The position numbers and the translations under genes were made by a program. A stretch of 64,000 nucleotides of DNA from Acidiphilium sp. C61 (lineage in GTDB: Bacteria > Pseudomonadota > Alphaproteobacteria > Acetobacterales > Acetobacteraceae): positions 2,764,501-2,828,500 of the forward strand of contig NZ_CACTIA010000005.1 of the NCBI RefSeq assembly GCF_902712915.1, in the 5' to 3' direction. Numbering within the stretch: the first letter of the stretch is position 1; each line of letters starts with the position of its first letter. This document shows positions 33,615 through 44,000 of this stretch, in pieces. The notes below the pieces were generated by a model, which searched no databases, was not told where the DNA came from, and saw nothing but the letters and a program-made list of their open reading frames with translations.

Positions 33615-35603
33615 GTGTTCGGGTCGGTCCTGATCGCCAATCGCGGCGAGATCGCCTGCCGGGTGATCCGCACGGCGCGGCGGATGGGGCTGCGCAGCAT
33701 CGCGGTATTCTCGGACGCCGATGCCGGTGCCGCGCATGTCGCGCTGGCCGACCACGCGATCAGGATCGGGCCGCCGGCGGCGGCGGAGAGCTATCTCGCG
33801 ATCGAGCGGATCATCGCAGCAGCGCGCCGCACCGGCGCCGAGGCGATCCATCCGGGCTACGGGTTTCTCAGCGAGAACGCTGATTTCGCGGAAGCCTGTG
33901 CCGCTGCGGGGATCATTTTCGTCGGCCCGCCTGCCGCAGCGATCCGGGCGATGGGCTCGAAATCGGCGGCCAAGGCGTTGATGGAGCGGGCCGGCGTGCC
34001 GCTGGTCCCCGGCTATCACGGCGCCGATCAGGATCCGGCGATGCTGGCGCGGGCAGCGGCGGCGATCGGCTATCCGGTGCTGATCAAGGCCTCCGCCGGC
34101 GGCGGCGGCAAGGGCATGCGCGTGGTCCGCGCGCCGGCCGATTTCGCCGCCGGGCTCGACCTCGCGAAGGGCGAGGCGCGCGCCGCCTTCGGCGACGACC
34201 GCGTGCTGGTCGAGAAATACCTGACCAGGCCGCGCCATATCGAGATCCAGGTCTTTGCCGACAGGCACGGCAACGTCGTCTCGCTGCACGAGCGGGACTG
34301 CTCGATCCAGCGGCGGCACCAGAAGATCATCGAGGAAGCCCCGGCGCCGCTGATCGACGAGACGATGCGCGCGGCGATGGGACGTGCCGCCTGCGATGCG
34401 GCGCGGGCGATCGGCTATGAAGGCGCCGGCACGGTCGAATTCATCGCCGAGGACGGCGCGTTCCACTTCATGGAAATGAACACCCGCCTGCAGGTCGAGC
34501 ACCCGGTGACGGAAATGATCACCGGGATCGACCTCGTGGAATGGCAGTTCCGCGTCGCCGCCGGCGAGGCGCTGCCATTGTCGCAGGAGCGGATCGCCCG
34601 GCGCGGCCATGCCGTGGAGGTGCGGCTCTATGCCGAGGATCCGGCGCGCGACTTCGCACCCTCCACCGGCACGCTGGCGCGGCTGCGGCTGCCGGCGGAG
34701 AGCCGGCATGTGCGGATCGAGTCCGGCGTGCGCGAGGGCGATGCGGTATCGGTGCATTACGACCCGATGATCGCCAAGCTCGTCACCTGGGACGAGGACC
34801 GCGACGGCGCGCTGCGGCAGATGGCGCAGGCGCTCGCCGCTTGCGAGATCGACGGGGTGCAGACCAATCTCGGCCTGCTGCGCCGCATCGTCACCCATCC
34901 CGATTTCCGCGCCGCCTCCTTCGACACCGGCTTCATCGCCCGCCACGAGGCCTCCCTGCTGCCGGCCCGCGAAGCCGCCCCGCTCGCCGTGCTGGCGGCG
35001 GCATCGCAGTGCTGGCTCGCCGCCCAGCCGCATGTGCCCGACCCGGCCGATCCGTGGTCGCCCTGGGCCACCCGCACCGCCTGGCGGCTGAACGGCGCGC
35101 GCCATCAGGACGTGGCCTTCGCGGAGGACGGCACCACCCACCATCTCCGCCTGCATCTCCAGGATGCAGGCCGCTTCCGGCTCGAAAGCGGGGGCAGGGC
35201 GGTCGCGGTCAGCATCGCGACCGGCGCGGAAGGCGCGCAGCTGGTCGAGCTTGAGGGCGAGGTGACGCGGCTGCGCGCCGCCTGGCAGGGCGAGCGGATC
35301 GTCGTCTTCACCGATGGGGTCCGCCACGCGCTGGTCCCGGTCGACCCGCATGAAGCGACGGGCGAGGCCGAAGGGGCGGATTCGCGGGTGCGCAGCGTCA
35401 TGCCCGGCAAGGTGGTCGAACTGGCCGTCGCTGCGGGCGACAGTGTAAAGGCGGGCGATCTGCTCGCGGTAATCGAGGCGATGAAGGTGCAGTTCCGCAT
35501 CACCGCCCCGCGCGACGGCACGATCGCCGCCATCGACTGCGCGGTGGGCGACCTCGTCGAGGACGGCGCCGAGCTGATGGCCTTCGCCGACGATCACGAC
35601 TGA
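33615..35603 (+). CDS. liuD: Methylcrotonoyl-CoA carboxylase alpha subunit (biotin carboxylase + BCCP)
   Basis: The 662-residue subunit carboxylates its own biotin with ATP and bicarbonate. The biotin-carboxylase domain has VLIANRGEIACRVIRTARRMG, HPGYGFLSENADFAEAC, the ATP-grasp loop KASAGGGGKGMRVV and EMNTRLQVEHPVTEMITG. The C-terminal BCCP ends with LAVIEAMKVQF, where Lys is biotinylated. GTG at 33612 is not used; ATG (33615) begins MFGSVLIANRG. It closes the MCC pair with liuB. Confidence 0.95.
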   Translation: MFGSVLIANRGEIACRVIRTARRMGLRSIAVFSDADAGAAHVALADHAIRIGPPAAAESYLAIERIIAAARRTGAEAIHPGYGFLSENADFAEACAAAGIIFVGPPAAAIRAMGSKSAAKALMERAGVPLVPGYHGADQDPAMLARAAAAIGYPVLIKASAGGGGKGMRVVRAPADFAAGLDLAKGEARAAFGDDRVLVEKYLTRPRHIEIQVFADRHGNVVSLHERDCSIQRRHQKIIEEAPAPLIDETMRAAMGRAACDAARAIGYEGAGTVEFIAEDGAFHFMEMNTRLQVEHPVTEMITGIDLVEWQFRVAAGEALPLSQERIARRGHAVEVRLYAEDPARDFAPSTGTLARLRLPAESRHVRIESGVREGDAVSVHYDPMIAKLVTWDEDRDGALRQMAQALAACEIDGVQTNLGLLRRIVTHPDFRAASFDTGFIARHEASLLPAREAAPLAVLAAASQCWLAAQPHVPDPADPWSPWATRTAWRLNGARHQDVAFAEDGTTHHLRLHLQDAGRFRLESGGRAVAVSIATGAEGAQLVELEGEVTRLRAAWQGERIVVFTDGVRHALVPVDPHEATGEAEGADSRVRSVMPGKVVELAVAAGDSVKAGDLLAVIEAMKVQFRITAPRDGTIAAIDCAVGDLVEDGAELMAFADDHD

Positions 35604-35624
35604 CAAACAATGGGGAGACCAAGC

Positions 35625-35924
35625 ATGCTGTGCATCATGGGAACGATCAGGCTGCCGGCGGAGCGGATGGCGGCGGCGCGCGCGCCGATGGCGGCGATGA
35701 TCAACGCGACCAGGGCGGAGGCCGGCTGCATCGAATATGCCTTCGCCGAAGACGTGCTCGAACCCGGGCTGATCCGCGTCAGCGAGCGCTGGACCGACCA
35801 GGCGGCGCTCGATGCCCATGCCGCCTCCGCGCACATGCAGGTCTGGCGCGCGGCGCTGCGCGAAATCGGCGTGCTCGGCCGCGATATCACGCTTTACGAC
35901 ATCGCCGCGCCGCGCCCGCTCTGA
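35625..35924 (+). CDS. Antibiotic biosynthesis monooxygenase domain protein (putative quinol monooxygenase)
   Basis: A 99-residue small ABM-fold protein. Pattern MLCIMGTIRL, then EAGCIEYAFAEDVLEPGLIRVSERWTDQAALDAHAASAHMQVWRAAL is standard for YgiN-like monooxygenases, with the His in AHAASAHM. GGGGAG lies 7 nt upstream of the ATG at 35625, better than the ATG at 35610. Co-directional behind liuD; its substrate is unknown. Confidence 0.82.
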   Translation: MLCIMGTIRLPAERMAAARAPMAAMINATRAEAGCIEYAFAEDVLEPGLIRVSERWTDQAALDAHAASAHMQVWRAALREIGVLGRDITLYDIAAPRPL

Positions 35925-35973
35925 CCCGCCCGCTTGCCATCCGGCGGGGATTGTGCAATTCCCGCTGCACCCT

Positions 35974-36040
35974 GCCGGGCGAATGGCATTTCGCCCGGCT
36001 ATGCCCGTTTCCATGGGGGAAATTGGCGCCCACCGGCGCC
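35974..36040 (+). promoter_or_regulatory. Leader hairpins before rpsF (possible S6:S18 autoregulatory site)
   Basis: A perfect 10-bp stem (GCCGGGCGAA 35974-35983 with TTCGCCCGGC 35990-35999, loop TGGCAT) is followed by GGCGCC-CACC-GGCGCC (36025-36040). S6:S18 complexes bind a structured leader in many bacteria to repress rpsF operons; the CACCGG element is compatible, but I cannot confirm the specific motif. Confidence 0.4.
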
Positions 36041-36068
36041 GGGGCTGACATCAACCATAGGGGGACAG

Positions 36069-36545
36069 ATGCCGCTTTATGAATGCGTGCTCATCGCGCG
36101 CAGTGAAATCACGCAACAGCAGGTCGACACCATTACCGACGCCGTGGCCGCACAGGTCGAGGGCGAAAGCGGTGCGGTGAAGAAGCGCGAATACTGGGGC
36201 CTGCGCAATCTCGCCTACCGGATCAAGAAGAACCGCAAGGGCCACTACGTCCTGCTCGGGCTCGACGCCGAACCGGCGACGATCAGCGAGATGGAGCGTC
36301 AGCTCGGCCTGAACGAAGACGTGCTGCGCTTCATGACCATTCGCATCGACGAGATCGACGAAGCGCCCTCCGCGCCGCTCGCCCGCCGTGGCGATGACCG
36401 TGACCGCGAGCGCGGGTTCCGTGGGCCGAAGCCGGCTGGCCGCTTCGATTCCGGCCGCCGCCGTGGCCCGGATGACCGCGAGGAATTTCGCGCCCGCGAC
36501 GAGTTCCGCACCGATCGCGACGACGAGAACAACGAGGAGAACTGA
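36069..36545 (+). CDS. rpsF: 30S ribosomal protein S6
   Basis: The 158-residue protein pairs with S18 in the small subunit. MPLYECVLIARSEITQQQV and REYWGLRNLAYRIKKNRKGHYVLLGLDA are canonical. The last 50 residues form a basic/acidic tail rich in R, D and E (RDEFRTDRDDENNEEN), an extension seen in alphaproteobacterial S6. The ATG is chosen at the conserved MPLYE; the upstream frame is non-coding leader. Confidence 0.97.
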   Translation: MPLYECVLIARSEITQQQVDTITDAVAAQVEGESGAVKKREYWGLRNLAYRIKKNRKGHYVLLGLDAEPATISEMERQLGLNEDVLRFMTIRIDEIDEAPSAPLARRGDDRDRERGFRGPKPAGRFDSGRRRGPDDREEFRARDEFRTDRDDENNEEN

Positions 36546-36548
36546 GCC

Positions 36549-36836
36549 ATGTCCGACAGCATCGAGACCGCGCCGGTCAATACCCCGGCCGCCCGTCGCG
36601 CCGCGGTCGGCGCACGCCGCCCGTTCTACCGCCGCCGCAAGGCCTGCCCGTTCTCCGGCCCCAACGCCCCGAAGATCGACTACAAGGACGTGCGGCTGCT
36701 CTCGCGCTTCCTCTCCGAGCGCGGCAAGATCGTGCCGAGCCGCATCACCGCCGTCTCGGCCAAGAAGCAGCGCGAACTCGCGCGCGCCATCAAGCGCGCC
36801 CGATTCCTCGCCCTGCTCCCCTACGTGGTCGATTGA
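36549..36836 (+). CDS. rpsR: 30S ribosomal protein S18
   Basis: The 95-residue protein has the family core [68 protein letters not shown]. It follows rpsF by 3 bp and precedes rplI by 12 bp in one operon. Confidence 0.98.
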   Translation: MSDSIETAPVNTPAARRAAVGARRPFYRRRKACPFSGPNAPKIDYKDVRLLSRFLSERGKIVPSRITAVSAKKQRELARAIKRARFLALLPYVVD

Positions 36837-36848
36837 GGAGCTAGAATC

Positions 36849-37409
36849 ATGGCACAAGTCGAACTGATCCTGCTCCAGCGCGTCGAGCATCTCGGGCAGA
36901 TGGGCGATGTGGTGAAGGTGAAGCCGGGCTACGCCCGCAACTTCCTCCTGCCGCAGGCCAAGGCCGTGCGCGCCACCAAGCAGAACCGCGAGCGTTTCGA
37001 GCGTGAGCGCGCCCATCTCGAGGCGCAGAACCTCAAGCGCCGCGAGGAGGCCGAGCGCATCGCCGAGCGCGTCGCCGGCCTGACCGTGACGCTGATCCGC
37101 CAGGCGAGCGACGCCGGCTCGCTTTACGGCTCGGTCACCTCGCGCGACGTCGCCGATGCGTGCGGCGAGGCGAGCCTCGGCATCGCCCGCAGCCAGGTGC
37201 TGCTGGTCAACCCGATCAAGACGCTGGGTCTCGCCACCGTTCACGTGGCGCTGCATCCGGAAGTCGTGATCGACGTTGTCGTCAACGTCGCCCGCTCGCC
37301 GGAAGAGGCCGAGAAGCAGGCGCGTGGCGAGTCGATCGTGCGCGAGGAAAGCGAATACGAACTCGAGACCGGCGAGGAAGACGCCGAGGCCGCGGAACAG
37401 ACCGCCTGA
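36849..37409 (+). CDS. rplI: 50S ribosomal protein L9
   Basis: The 186-residue protein begins VELILLQRVEHLGQMGDVVKVKPGYARNFLLPQAKAV, the L9 N-domain, with the long connecting helix (ERFERERAHLEAQNLKRREEAER) and C-terminal rRNA-binding domain; the acidic tail EEDAEAAEQTA is an alphaproteobacterial addition. Preceded by GAGGAG. The rho-independent terminator at 37439 ends the operon. Confidence 0.97.
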   Translation: MAQVELILLQRVEHLGQMGDVVKVKPGYARNFLLPQAKAVRATKQNRERFERERAHLEAQNLKRREEAERIAERVAGLTVTLIRQASDAGSLYGSVTSRDVADACGEASLGIARSQVLLVNPIKTLGLATVHVALHPEVVIDVVVNVARSPEEAEKQARGESIVREESEYELETGEEDAEAAEQTA

Positions 37410-37438
37410 TCGTAGCCTGACGCTTCCAGAGCTGACAG

Positions 37439-37473
37439 ACGGCGCCGATCCACGGATCGGCGCCGTTTTTTTT
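37439..37473 (+). terminator. Rho-independent terminator after rplI
   Basis: A perfect stem (ACGGCGCCGATCC pairing with GGATCGGCGCCGT, 2-nt loop AC) is followed by eight T. This is the strongest intrinsic terminator on the plus strand in the window. Confidence 0.95.
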
Positions 37474-37607
37474 GCAGTTTGCTCCGATCCCCCGCCGCCG
37501 GGCAGCGCTCCGGCATGGAATGGTAGCCTTTCTGCCATTTCCCTCTTTTACGCGACAGTGCCCGTTACCAAATCCTTTCCAGGTTCTTCAGCCGGCGGAG
37601 ATTTGTC

Positions 37608-38882
37608 ATGCGGAAGTTACTGGACAAGCTGTTGAAACGCCTGGTTGCCTGCGGCGATCTGGGCGTGGTCTGGCCCGATGGAACGACCTCCCACTATGCC
37701 GGCCGCCCCGGCCGCACGGCGACCATCGCCCTTCGCGACGAGGCGGCGATCCGCCGTCTCGTGACCGATCCCGCCATGGCCCTCGGCGAGGGATACATGG
37801 ACGGTTCGATCGAGCCGGTCGACGTCACGATCTACGATGTCCTGCATGTGCTGCTGTCGAGCGTGCAGGATATCGAGGGGCGGGTGCCGGTCCTGCGGGC
37901 ACGCCGGGCGCTGGGCCGCCTGCTGCGGCCGCTGGCGCAGCTCAACGACGCTCGCCGCGCGAAGCGCAATGTCGCGCATCACTATGATTTGAACGGCCGT
38001 CTCTACGCCCTGTTCCTCGATCGCGACCGGCAATATTCCTGCGGCTATTTCCCGCGCGGCGACGAGACGATCGACGAGGCGCAGGCGGCGAAGAAGCGGC
38101 ATATCGCCGCCAAGCTGCTGCTCGACCGCCCGGATCTGGAGGTGCTGGACATCGGCTGCGGCTGGGGTGGGATGGCGCTGACGCTGGCGCGCGACTACGG
38201 GGCCAGGGTCACCGGCATCACCCTGTCCGAGGAGCAGCTCGCCGAAGCCCGAAGCCGCGCCGCCACCGAGGGGCTGGCCGATCGCGTCAGGTTCGAGCTG
38301 CTGGATTACCGCGCGATGACCCGCCGCTTCGACCGCATCGTCTCGGTGGGGATGTTCGAGCATGTCGGCCAGCCCAATTACCCCGGCTTCTTCGCCACGA
38401 TCGAGCGCTGCCTGAAGCCGGATGGCGTGGCGCTGCTGCATGCCATCGGCCGGTTCGACGGCCCGGATGTGACCAGCCCGTGGCTTGCGAAATACATCTT
38501 CCCCGGCGGCTATTCGCCCTCGCTCTCCGAGGTGTTCGCCCCGCTCGAGCGCTCCGGCCTGCGCAGCACCGATATCGAGATCCTGCGGCTGCATTACGCG
38601 AAGACGCTTGCCCTCTGGCGGAAGCGCTTCGCCTCCAACCGCGATGCCATCGCCTCGCTCTACGACGAGCGTTTCTGCCGCATGTTCGAATTCTACCTCG
38701 CCGGCTCGCAACTCGCCTTCGAGGTGCAGGACCACATGGTCTTCCAGATCCAGCTTGCCCGCCGCCAGGATGCCGTCCCGCTCACGCGGGACTACATGAT
38801 GGATGCCGAGCGGGCGGCTCAGTCCCTGAGCCGCTCGATCTCCGCGCCGCAGGCGGCGAGTTTCCGCTCGACCGCCTCATAG
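37608..38882 (+). CDS. cfa: Cyclopropane-fatty-acyl-phospholipid synthase
   Basis: A 424-residue SAM-dependent enzyme that methylenates unsaturated fatty acids in membrane phospholipids, typically aiding acid tolerance. It has [28 protein letters not shown], the SAM motif [46 protein letters not shown] and the bicarbonate-site region [14 protein letters not shown]. The last 64 bp overlap the convergent end of murA. Confidence 0.95.
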   Translation: MRKLLDKLLKRLVACGDLGVVWPDGTTSHYAGRPGRTATIALRDEAAIRRLVTDPAMALGEGYMDGSIEPVDVTIYDVLHVLLSSVQDIEGRVPVLRARRALGRLLRPLAQLNDARRAKRNVAHHYDLNGRLYALFLDRDRQYSCGYFPRGDETIDEAQAAKKRHIAAKLLLDRPDLEVLDIGCGWGGMALTLARDYGARVTGITLSEEQLAEARSRAATEGLADRVRFELLDYRAMTRRFDRIVSVGMFEHVGQPNYPGFFATIERCLKPDGVALLHAIGRFDGPDVTSPWLAKYIFPGGYSPSLSEVFAPLERSGLRSTDIEILRLHYAKTLALWRKRFASNRDAIASLYDERFCRMFEFYLAGSQLAFEVQDHMVFQIQLARRQDAVPLTRDYMMDAERAAQSLSRSISAPQAASFRSTAS

Positions 38883-40075
38883 CCCCGGTCGAGATGATAA
38901 ACGCGGTTGACGATGGTCTCGCCCTTCGCGGCGAGGCCCGCGAGCACCAGCGAGAACGAGGCGCGCAGGTCGGTCGCCATCACCGGCGCGCCGGATAGCC
39001 CCGGCACGCCCCGCACGATCGCCGACGAGCCATGGACGTTGATGCGCGCGCCCATGCGGTTCAGCTCGGGCACATGCATGAAGCGGTTCTCGAAGATCGT
39101 CTCGGTGATCATCGAGGCCCCCTCGGCCACCGCCATCAGCGTCATGAACTGCGCCTGCATGTCGGTCACGAAGCCGGGGAAGGGCTCGGTCATCGCATCG
39201 GTGCCATGCAGCCCGTTGCGCCGGCTGATGGCGACGCCGTCGGCGGCTTCCATCACGTCCACCCCGGCCTCGCCGAGGGTGGCGACCAGCGCGCCGAGGT
39301 CGAACAGCCGTGCGCCGCGCAGCAGAACGCCGCCGCCGGTGATCGCGGCGGCACAGGCATAGGTGCCGGCCTCGATCCGGTCCGGCAGGATCGTGTGCCG
39401 CGCGCCGTGCAGCGCCTTCACCCCGCGAATCGTGAGCCGGTCCGAGCCGATGCCGGTGATCTCGGCGCCCATCTTGTTCAGGCATTCGGCGAGATCGCCG
39501 ATCTCCGGCTCGCGCGCGGCATTGACCAGCACGGTCTCGCCCTCCGCCAGCGTGGCGGTGAGCAGAAGCTGCTCGGTCGCGCCGACCGACACGAAGGGAA
39601 AGGTGATCGTCGCGCCATGCAGCCCCTTCGGCGCGCGGGCGTTGATGTAGCCGCCATCGAGGGTGATCTCGGCTCCCATCGCCTCCAGCCCCTTGAGGTG
39701 CAGGTCGACCGGGCGGGTGCCGATCGCGCAGCCGCCGGGCAGCGACACGCGCGCTTCGCCGGTGCGCGCCAGCAGCGGGCCGAGAACGAGGATCGAGGCG
39801 CGCATCTTGCGCACGATGTCGTAGGGCGCCTCGGTATTGGTGATGGCGCCGCCCAGCGACAACCGCTTGGCCCCGGCTTCCTCGACGGCGATGCCGTGCT
39901 GTGCCAGCAACTGCGCCATGGTCGCGACATCGGCGAGCGCCGGAACGTTCTCGAGTTCCAGCCGCTCATCGGTGAGCAGGCCGGCGACCATGACTTTCAG
40001 CGCCGAATTCTTGGCGCCGGAAATGTCGATGACGCCCTCCAGCGGGCGGCCGCCGCGGATGCGGATTCTATCCAT
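38819..40075 (-). CDS. murA: UDP-N-acetylglucosamine 1-carboxyvinyltransferase
   Basis: First committed enzyme of peptidoglycan synthesis. The 418-residue protein starts [29 protein letters not shown]; the catalytic loop [27 protein letters not shown] contains the fosfomycin-sensitive Cys; [26 protein letters not shown] is the C-domain signature. It follows dcd by 6 bp on the same strand and overlaps cfa at its 3' end. Confidence 0.97.
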   Translation of the reverse strand: MDRIRIRGGRPLEGVIDISGAKNSALKVMVAGLLTDERLELENVPALADVATMAQLLAQHGIAVEEAGAKRLSLGGAITNTEAPYDIVRKMRASILVLGPLLARTGEARVSLPGGCAIGTRPVDLHLKGLEAMGAEITLDGGYINARAPKGLHGATITFPFVSVGATEQLLLTATLAEGETVLVNAAREPEIGDLAECLNKMGAEITGIGSDRLTIRGVKALHGARHTILPDRIEAGTYACAAAITGGGVLLRGARLFDLGALVATLGEAGVDVMEAADGVAISRRNGLHGTDAMTEPFPGFVTDMQAQFMTLMAVAEGASMITETIFENRFMHVPELNRMGARINVHGSSAIVRGVPGLSGAPVMATDLRASFSLVLAGLAAKGETIVNRVYHLDRGYEAVERKLAACGAEIERLRD

Positions 40076-40081
40076 GAAGCC

Positions 40082-40636
40082 TCACAGTCTGGGGAGTGAA
40101 ACGCCGCGCTGGCGCATGTATTTGCCGGCCTTGTCGGCATAGCTGATCTCGGGAGGTGAAGCGCCCTGGAGAAAGAGGAACTGGCAGATCCCCTCATTGG
40201 CGTAGATCTTGGCGGGCAGGGGGGTGGTGTTCGAGATCTCGATCGTCACCTGGCCCTCCCATTCGGGTTCGAGCGGGGTGACGTTCACGATGATCCCGCA
40301 GCGCGCATAGGTCGACTTCCCGAGGCAGATCACCAGCACGTCGCGCGGGATGCGGAAATATTCGACCGTATGCGCCAGCGCGAAGGAATTCGGCGGGATG
40401 ATGCAGACCGGCCCCTTGCGGTCGACGAAGCTGTCGGATGAAAAATCCTTCGGATCGACGACCGCGGAATCCACATTGGTGAAAATCTTGAAATCGTCGG
40501 CCACCCTGGCGTCATAGCCGTAGGACGACAGGCCGTAGGAAATCACCCCGTCGCGCTTCTGGGTCTCGACGAAGGGCTCGATCATCCCGTGCGAAACGGC
40601 CTGCGCGCGAATCCAGTGATCCGGCATCACCGGCAT
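40082..40636 (-). CDS. dcd: dCTP deaminase
   Basis: Converts dCTP to dUTP. The 184-residue enzyme has [52 protein letters not shown] and [32 protein letters not shown] with the catalytic Glu. Start at [13 protein letters not shown]; the upstream frame extension is the small ORF's shadow. It ends before murA on the same strand. Confidence 0.97.
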   Translation of the reverse strand: MPVMPDHWIRAQAVSHGMIEPFVETQKRDGVISYGLSSYGYDARVADDFKIFTNVDSAVVDPKDFSSDSFVDRKGPVCIIPPNSFALAHTVEYFRIPRDVLVICLGKSTYARCGIIVNVTPLEPEWEGQVTIEISNTTPLPAKIYANEGICQFLFLQGASPPEISYADKAGKYMRQRGVSLPRL

Positions 40637-40803
40637 GGCGAGTCTCCCGCCGGTTCCTGCGCTGGCGGCGGTGTCTCCGCGCGGGCCCGCGATTGCTGCT
40701 TGCGGCGCGCGAGATTGGCGCGCAGCGCCTCGGCCTCGCGCTGCCTGCGCGCTGCCGCGGCGGCCTCGGCTTCCGGGCGCCTGTCTTTTGTCCTGCCGTT
40801 CAT
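40627..40803 (-). CDS. Small basic protein upstream of dcd (58 aa)
   Basis: A 58-residue product, [21 protein letters not shown]... with the run [17 protein letters not shown] short conserved alphaproteobacterial protein with the same L(R/K)xNLxRRKxQxRxR helix exists near dcd/murA, so I favour a real gene, though no Shine-Dalgarno is obvious. Its 3' end overlaps the dcd start by 10 bp. Function unknown; the arginine-rich helix could bind nucleic acid. Confidence 0.55.
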   Translation of the reverse strand: MNGRTKDRRPEAEAAAAARRQREAEALRANLARRKQQSRARAETPPPAQEPAGDSPCR

Positions 40804-40891
40804 GGCAGGACAAAGCGGGTTTGCGGCGCCGGCGTCAAGTGGCCGGCTTGCGCCCCGCGGCACCTTTCGATATACCGCCCCGCAACGCGGC

Positions 40892-40966
40892 GCTGTCATA
40901 GCTCAGGGGTAGAGCACCTCATTGGTAATGAGGAGGTCGAGGGTTCAATTCCCTCTGACAGCACCA
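40892..40966 (+). tRNA. tRNA-Thr (anticodon GGT)
   Basis: The 75-nt gene begins GCTGTCA and ends TGACAGC-ACCA, with CCA encoded. D arm GCTC...GAGC, anticodon stem CCTCA/TGAGG with loop TTGGTAA (anticodon GGT), and T arm with GGTTCAATTCC are all intact. Confidence 0.97.
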
Positions 40967-41057
40967 GTTTCCCCGTAAATCCTGATTTCCCCATAAATCC
41001 TGATATAGCGTAACGCGGCGGCAGCATTGCTCACGCCGCTACCCTGCCCCATGAGGG

Positions 41058-44000
41058 TCAGGATTCTGTCCCCATGCCGAGATGCCGGCCAATCATGGCG
41101 GTGGTCTCTTCCCAGGTGATCCAGGGAATACGTGCCGGATCGGGGGTTTCGCCGCGCCGGAACCTCGCAAGCCAGTCCTCGACCGCGTCGGCGAGATCCG
41201 CCGCCGCCTTGCCGGAAAAATAGATCGCCTGCTCGCCCGCCACTTCCCTGAACACCGGCAGATCGCGTGCCAGAATCGGCAGGCCGTGCTGCGCCGCCTC
41301 GATCAGCGGCAGGCCGAAGCCTTCGCCCTCGCTTGCCGCGATCAGGCAGGTGCTGGCCGCATAGACGGCCTCCAAATACTCGTCGCTGATCCCTTCGAGC
41401 CAGAACAGGCGTCTGCCCCGTTCCGGATGGGTGCGCAGCGTCTCCACGATACGCGGAATGGTTCGCCTCTGCGCATCCGGCAGCACCTTCCAGCCCTCCT
41501 GGCCGACGATGACGAGCGTCGCCTCGACACCTCGTGCCCAGAGCTGCTCGAATGCCGCGATGGCCTGCAGATGCCCCTTGCGGGGCTCGATCGTGCCGAC
41601 CATCAGAAACGCCGGATGCTCGCCCAGCCTCGCCAGCACTTGCCGCGCATCGTCGGGCATGCCCCGGCTTGGCGCGGACTGCATCAGATCGGCGCCGTGA
41701 TGGATCCATTCCCGGCGCTGCGATGGGGACGAGGCGCCGTCGGCATACCAGGCCGTCGCATCGGCCAGGACGGATCTCGAGACACAGATGATCCCGTCGA
41801 ACCGACCGATCGTCCGCAGCCATCGCGCATGGCCCTGATCAACCCCCTCGGGAAACATCTCAGGCGTCAGGACCGGCAGGAGATCATGGACCAGGAACCA
41901 GACCTTCACGCCCCGGTTCTGCCACGCGCGCAAATGATCCTGCTGCAACTCGACGATGTCCGGCGCGAAGTCGAGGCCGAAAAACACGTCACCGGACCAC
42001 GCCTCGACCACGCCATCCTCGATCCCGGAGTCCTCTATGCCAAGGAAGCGGCAGGTGAATTGCCTGGCATAGCGATAGCCGGCGGTGGTCGCGGTGGCGT
42101 AGACCGGCTCGATCCGCCATCCCGCCGGCGGATGGGTGAGCCATTGCCGCAGCACCGCCCGCGCCACGCGCTCGATCCCGGTGCGCAGATCCGTCCGTGC
42201 CAGGGTGGAGACATCGACGAGCAATTGCCGGCAGCGCGGATGCGCGGGAAAATTCCGGGCCAGCGAGGTTGCGACCCGCTGCTGCTCCGCGGGTGGAATC
42301 GCCATCGCGCGCAGGCCGTGGATCAGGCCGCCAAGCCCCCTTGCGTCGCGTGCATACGCCGTCTCGATCGCCTGCTCATATCGCGCGGCGCATATTCCCG
42401 GCGCGTGCTGCGTCCGGATGATCGATCGCGCACGCTCTCCGAGAGCGCTGCGCGCGCCGGCATCCCCGGCAAGCGCGCTGAGGGCATCGAGAAGTTCATC
42501 GGTCCGGAATTCATCCGGCAGCATCCGGACCCCGGAAGGATCGAGTTCGGCCATCGTGCCGTGGGCATTCACGATCGTCGGAATGCCGTGGTTCATGCAG
42601 TCGATCACGGCGGCGGAGGTTTCGCCGCGCGATCCCGTCCTCAGCTGGACCGCGATATCGGCGGCCGCGAGATAGGTTTCGTAAACCCCGCGCTGTGTCC
42701 ACCCGGTGATCCGCACACGATCCCGGTACGCCGAAGTGCGGATGCGCTCGGCGAGGGCGCGGCCATAGACGCCGCCCTCGTTCTGGCCGACGAAAGCCAG
42801 AAGCGTCCTGCCATCGCTCTCCAGCCTGCTGCCCAGCCAGGCATCGAGCAGCCTGTCGTTGAGCTTCACCGGGTCGAGAAATCCGAACGAGCAGATCAGC
42901 AGGTCGTCGGGCCCGATGCCGAGCGATGCCCGCGCCGCTTCGCGGTCACGGTCCTGGGTCGGGGCCCGCAAAAGCGGGATCGCAACGAAATCCCGCGCGC
43001 CGGTCGCCCCGAACCAGCTTGCCGCGAGCTGTCGCGCGTGTTCGCTATGGACGATCACGCCGATCGCCCCCTGCAAAAGCTGCAGGTTCGCGGGGTAGTT
43101 CCCCAGCGCGCGGCGCACATCCGCGGCGTCGCGCACATCCATCGCCGCGGCGTAGCCATGCTCGCCGACCAATTCCCGCGCCACGGCCTCGCGGCTGAAC
43201 TGCAGCCGGTGGCCGAACAGGCCGCACATGAAGAAGTCATGCAGCACGATCATGCCCGGATGCGCCGGGAGCGTCTCGAACATGTAGTCGTGGAACGGCG
43301 AATTGCCGAACTGGTAGAGGATCCTGTCGTAGTCGTGCGCGTGCTCCCCGAACCACGCGGCCGACCGGACGCCGATCGATGCGGGCAGCCCGTCTTTGTC
43401 GATGCTGGTCTGCTCCACGACGATATCGATGTCGTAATGGGCGGCCAGCGCCGGGAGCAGTTCCATGCTGTAGTCGCTGATCCCGCTCGGTTGCGGCGGC
43501 ATCGGCGAGAAGAAGGCGAGGCGCTTTCTGCCGTTCCCGTCCCTGTACCCGGCCTTGGCCCCGTCCTTGGCTCCGTCCCGCGCCGGCGCCGGCGGTGGGC
43601 TCGCGGTGGCGTCAGCGGTCCGGGCGAAAGCCTCCAGCGCCTTCGCCGCCACCCGATCCCAGGTGAACTGGCGCGCATGCGTAATGGCGTGCGCCTCCAG
43701 CTCCGCGCGCCATGGGTCGTCGGTGGCGAGGCGATGCAGCACGAGGCGCATGTCCGCGACGTCGAACGGGTCGAACAGCGCGTCATCCCGGCCGATGACC
43801 TCCGGAAGGCTGGCGCGTCGGCTGCCGATCGCGGCGCGGCCGCAGAGCATCGCCTCGACCGCGGGCAGCCCGAACCCCTCATGCCAGGATGGCATGACGA
43901 ACCCCTTGGCCAGGTTGTAGAGCGTGTTCAGATCATCATCCGCCACGCCGTCGATCATCACCAGCTCGTCGGCCGCAAGCCCGCAGCCCGCGGCATGACG

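Noticed and set aside
37241..37516. Minus-strand frame across the rplI terminator
   Set aside because: It crosses a strong terminator and overlaps rplI in the wrong direction; no motif.
40980..41010. Near-duplicate CCCCGTAAATCCTGAT / CCCCATAAATCCTGAT after tRNA-Thr as an attachment site
   Set aside because: No integrase or duplicated tRNA end is nearby; it looks like a short chance or slippage duplication.
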